Assembly: GCA_025966435.1 (NCBI GenBank)
Contig: JAICRQ010000120.1
Coordinates: 1 to 8,763, forward strand
Length of the DNA stretch: 8,763 bases
Origin: Anaerolineales bacterium
GTDB taxonomy: Bacteria; Chloroflexota; Anaerolineae; Anaerolineales; Villigracilaceae
Reading direction: 5' to 3'
Below are positions 6,738 through 8,763 of this stretch, in pieces. Both the position numbers and the translations under genes were made by a program. Positions within the stretch are counted from its first letter, which is position 1. The number at the start of each line of letters is the position of its first letter. The notes below the pieces were generated by a model, which was not told where the DNA came from, made no database searches, and was given only the letters and a program-made list of their open reading frames with translations.

Positions 6738-7663
6738 AAATTACTTATTCGATTGTTGCACCCATTTATAACGAGCTGGAAAATATCCCGGAGTTATACC
6801 GTCGTGTCAGCGATGTAATGAACTCTACTGGTGAGCCCTGGGAACTCATCCTTGTCGACGACGGTTCTACCGATGGCTCTGCCGATGCGATCCGTACGCT
6901 GGCGCGGGAAGATGATTGCGTGCGCCCGGTAATCTTTGCGCGCAATTTCGGGCATCAGATCGCGATTACTGCCGGCTGGGATTTCGCTCGCGGCGACGCA
7001 GTCGTTATCATCGACGCGGACTTGCAGGACCCGCCCGAGCTCATCCTCGAGATGGCGAAGAAGTGGAAGGAAGGGTACGAGGTGGTCTATGCCGTTCGTG
7101 CTGAGCGTGAAGGCGAATCCTGGTTCAAGATATGGACAGCCTCCCTGTTCTACCGCCTGATCTATCACATCACCGATGTGAAGATCCCGCTCGACACAGG
7201 TGACTTCCGCTTGATGGACCGCAAAGTGGTGGATGTGCTCAAGGACATGCGCGAACGTCATCGCTTTCCGCGCGGCATGTCTGCCTGGGTAGGATTCAAA
7301 CAAATTGGCGTGGAATACAAACGCGCAGCGCGCAAAGCCGGCGAGACGAAATATCCGTTCCGAAAGATGTTTCGTCTGGCGCTCAACGCCATCACAAGCT
7401 TTTCCTACTTCCCGCTGCAGGTTGCTACATTTTTCGGGTTTGCTTCGGCAGGCATTGCCATCATTGCAATTCCCGTTGTGGTAGCCTTGCGCTTGCTTGG
7501 CTCGCAATTCTTTGAAGGGCAGACCACAACCCTGATTTCGGTGCTCTTTCTGGGCGGCGTGCAATTGATTTCGCTGGGTATTCTCGGCGAGTATGTAGGT
7601 CGCTTATACGATGAAGCCAAGGGCCGGCCGCTGTACATTGTGCGAGAAGCGCCAAAAGATTAG
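6734..7663 (+). CDS. Polyprenyl-phosphate glycosyltransferase, GT2 family (GtrB/DPM1-like)
   Basis: This 309-residue membrane-anchored enzyme should transfer a sugar from a nucleotide donor to undecaprenyl (or another polyprenyl) phosphate on the inner face of the membrane, providing a lipid-linked sugar for cell-surface glycosylation. The GT-A domain starts at once ([13 protein letters not shown]). It carries the nucleotide-binding VDDGSTD (residues 41-47), the metal-binding Asp94-Ala-Asp96 in DADLQDPPE, and TGDFRLMDR with Asp157, all typical of the DPM1/GtrB/ArnC group. [13 protein letters not shown] (about 197-209) leads to two C-terminal hydrophobic helices (about 228-254 and 265-287), as in GtrB. 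The length is normal. The sugar (glucose, mannose or aminoarabinose) cannot be told. The start overlaps the preceding stop by ATGA, with GGAAG about 13 bases upstream. It is the last gene of the operon, since a strong terminator follows. Confidence 0.9.
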   Translation: MKITYSIVAPIYNELENIPELYRRVSDVMNSTGEPWELILVDDGSTDGSADAIRTLAREDDCVRPVIFARNFGHQIAITAGWDFARGDAVVIIDADLQDPPELILEMAKKWKEGYEVVYAVRAEREGESWFKIWTASLFYRLIYHITDVKIPLDTGDFRLMDRKVVDVLKDMRERHRFPRGMSAWVGFKQIGVEYKRAARKAGETKYPFRKMFRLALNAITSFSYFPLQVATFFGFASAGIAIIAIPVVVALRLLGSQFFEGQTTTLISVLFLGGVQLISLGILGEYVGRLYDEAKGRPLYIVREAPKD

Positions 7664-7691
7664 TAAGCAGTAATTTGTAACTGGTAATTTA
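7664..7691. repeat. Four degenerate 7-base tandem repeats
   Basis: Directly after the TAG stop of the glycosyltransferase, four 7-base units each begin with TAA (units at 7664, 7671, 7678 and 7685), with a rough consensus TAAnnnG. The second and fourth differ only in the last base. The pattern resembles short tandemly repeated heptamers known between genes in some bacteria. No function is evident. Confidence 0.5.
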
Positions 7692-7731
7692 GAAAGCAGT
7701 CTGCGCACGCTGTCTGCTTTCTTTCCTTTTT
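7691..7731 (+). terminator. Rho-independent terminator of the thrC operon
   Basis: AGAAAGCAG (7691-7699) pairs perfectly with CTGCTTTCT (7714-7722). A small inner GCG/CGC helix may extend the hairpin. A T-rich run, TTCCTTTTT (7723-7731), follows at once. It begins 27 bases after the stop of the glycosyltransferase gene and separates the operon from the MATE gene. Confidence 0.85.
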
Positions 7732-7755
7732 ATCCCTCCCTCAAACTGGTTTCTG

Positions 7756-8763
7756 ATGACCCTTTCTTTTCTCCGCGACCGCGACTTTATCCGTTCCATG
7801 CTGTCTCTCGCTCTGCCTGTTGCGTTCCAGCAGCTCATCACCGCCAGCCTGAATATGATTGATGTGTTGATGGTCGCTCGATTGGGCGAAACGTCTGTAG
7901 CGGCTCTGGGGCTGGCGAACCAGATCTTCTTTTTGCTGATCCTCTTCCTGTTCGGCGTGACAAGTGGCATGGCCATTTTCACTGCGCAGTACTGGGGTAA
8001 AGGCGATGTGGAAAATATACGCAAAGTGCTGGGGATTTGCCTCACCATTGCAGTGTTCGTCGCGACAGCATTTACTTTCGCCGCGACGTTAATCCCTCAG
8101 CTCTTGATGAGAATTTATACGGAAGACCCGCAAGTGATTGCGCTTGGAAGTGATTATCTCCGTATCGTGGGGCTGAGCTACATCATGATGGCGGTCACGG
8201 TTTCGTATATTTCGGTGTTACGCAGCATTACCCTGGTGAAGATTACGGTCGTTGTCGCTGTCCTTGCCCTGGGATTGAAAACCATCATTGCCTATTTATT
8301 AATCTTTGGGATCGGCTTCTTCCCCGCGCTGGGCGTGCGCGGCGCGGCAATTGGCACAGCAATCGGCTGGACCTTCCAATGTGTTCTCCTGCTGGTCCAT
8401 GTCTACAGGCTAAAGACCCCTCTCGCTGCGAACCCTCTGTCCTTCTTCAGATTCGACCGTCCCTTTGCCCTGAACGTGCTTAGAACGTCCATGCCTGCTG
8501 CGATCAACGAAGTGTTGTGGTCTGTGGGGTTTAGCTCCTACAACGCGGTCTACGCTCGCATCAGCACAGACGCGATCGCCGCAGCCAATATCAATGCCAC
8601 GATCGAGGAGCTGATGTTCGTCTTATTTATTGGTCTGGGCAATGCCTGCGCAGTCATGGTGGGAAACAAAATCGGGGAAGGTCAAAAGCATGTCGCCTTC
8701 GAGTATGGACGCCGTTTTTTGATTCTCGGCGTGACCGCAGCGTTGCTTGGCGGTGTGGTCATC
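7756..8763 (+). CDS. MATE-family multidrug/cation efflux pump (3' partial)
   Basis: The frame is open from ATG 7756 to the end of the window: 336 codons with no stop, against about 450 for the family. It encodes a multidrug and toxin extrusion transporter that uses a proton or sodium gradient to export organic cations. The N-terminus FIRSMLSLALPVAFQQLITASLNMIDVLMVARLGETSVAALGLA is split here only by the usual first-helix and loop-1 pattern, and the second motif is FGVTSGMAIFTAQYWGKGD. The end of the first six-helix half has YLLIFGIGFFPALGVRGAAIGTA, a standard MATE segment. Where many relatives read LRSTGxTKxP, this protein has LRSITLVKIT, so the segment is slightly unusual. The second half starts around the NVLRTSMPAAINEVLW stretch. 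ATG 7756 gives the normal length ahead of the first helix, and the in-frame ATG 7798 would remove it in part. No Shine-Dalgarno is visible, since the leader is pyrimidine-rich. A terminator upstream implies its own promoter, which I could not identify. Confidence 0.9.
   Translation, partial: MTLSFLRDRDFIRSMLSLALPVAFQQLITASLNMIDVLMVARLGETSVAALGLANQIFFLLILFLFGVTSGMAIFTAQYWGKGDVENIRKVLGICLTIAVFVATAFTFAATLIPQLLMRIYTEDPQVIALGSDYLRIVGLSYIMMAVTVSYISVLRSITLVKITVVVAVLALGLKTIIAYLLIFGIGFFPALGVRGAAIGTAIGWTFQCVLLLVHVYRLKTPLAANPLSFFRFDRPFALNVLRTSMPAAINEVLWSVGFSSYNAVYARISTDAIAAANINATIEELMFVLFIGLGNACAVMVGNKIGEGQKHVAFEYGRRFLILGVTAALLGGVVI

Noticed and set aside
6794..7564. Long open frame of 256 codons on the - strand inside the glycosyltransferase gene
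   Set aside because: It lies wholly opposite a gene with all family motifs and its translation is rich in His, Cys and Arg without recognisable domains. It is a codon-bias shadow.
1..8763. Defence island, CRISPR array or mobile element
   Set aside because: All seven genes are recognisable metabolic, transport or envelope functions. No repeat-spacer pattern, transposase, integrase or nuclease was seen.

Overview
The window looks like ordinary housekeeping and transport DNA from a free-living bacterium. All genes run on the + strand. The codon usage is moderately GC-rich, and the gene content would fit Chloroflexota of the Anaerolineae type: a BMP/nucleoside-type ABC importer, a plant-FatA-like thioesterase, a class II threonine synthase with an N-terminal zinc ribbon, an AI-2E family permease, a GtrB-like glycosyltransferase and a MATE exporter. 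That assignment is an inference from gene style and short intergenic repeats, because no rRNA or other taxonomic marker is present. I see no rRNA, tRNA, CRISPR array, transposase or phage gene.

Layout. Positions 1-3185 hold three tightly packed genes of an ABC importer related to the general nucleoside/purine uptake systems (NupO/P/Q, YufO/P/Q). They are the 3' part of a double ATPase, then two different membrane subunits. The substrate-binding lipoprotein that normally completes such a system is not in the window and probably lies upstream. Positions 3186-3307 are a 122-base spacer with an imperfect long inverted repeat that encloses a plausible sigma70-type promoter. A double-hotdog acyl-ACP thioesterase-like gene follows (3308-4144). 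A 71-base spacer (4145-4215) carries two abutting 15-base palindromes that overlap a possible promoter for the next operon.

Positions 4216-7663 form a three-gene operon: threonine synthase, an AI-2E family permease and a polyprenyl-phosphate glycosyltransferase. Each junction is a 4-base ATGA stop/start overlap, so translation is probably coupled. After it come four degenerate heptamer repeats and a convincing Rho-independent terminator (7691-7731). The last gene is a MATE-family efflux pump whose 3' end runs off the window.

No clear new biological system is visible. The points most worth a second look are the regulatory-looking intergenic repeats, the unusual active-site residues of the thioesterase, and the conspicuous coupling of threonine synthase with an AI-2E permease and a lipid-linked glycosyltransferase.
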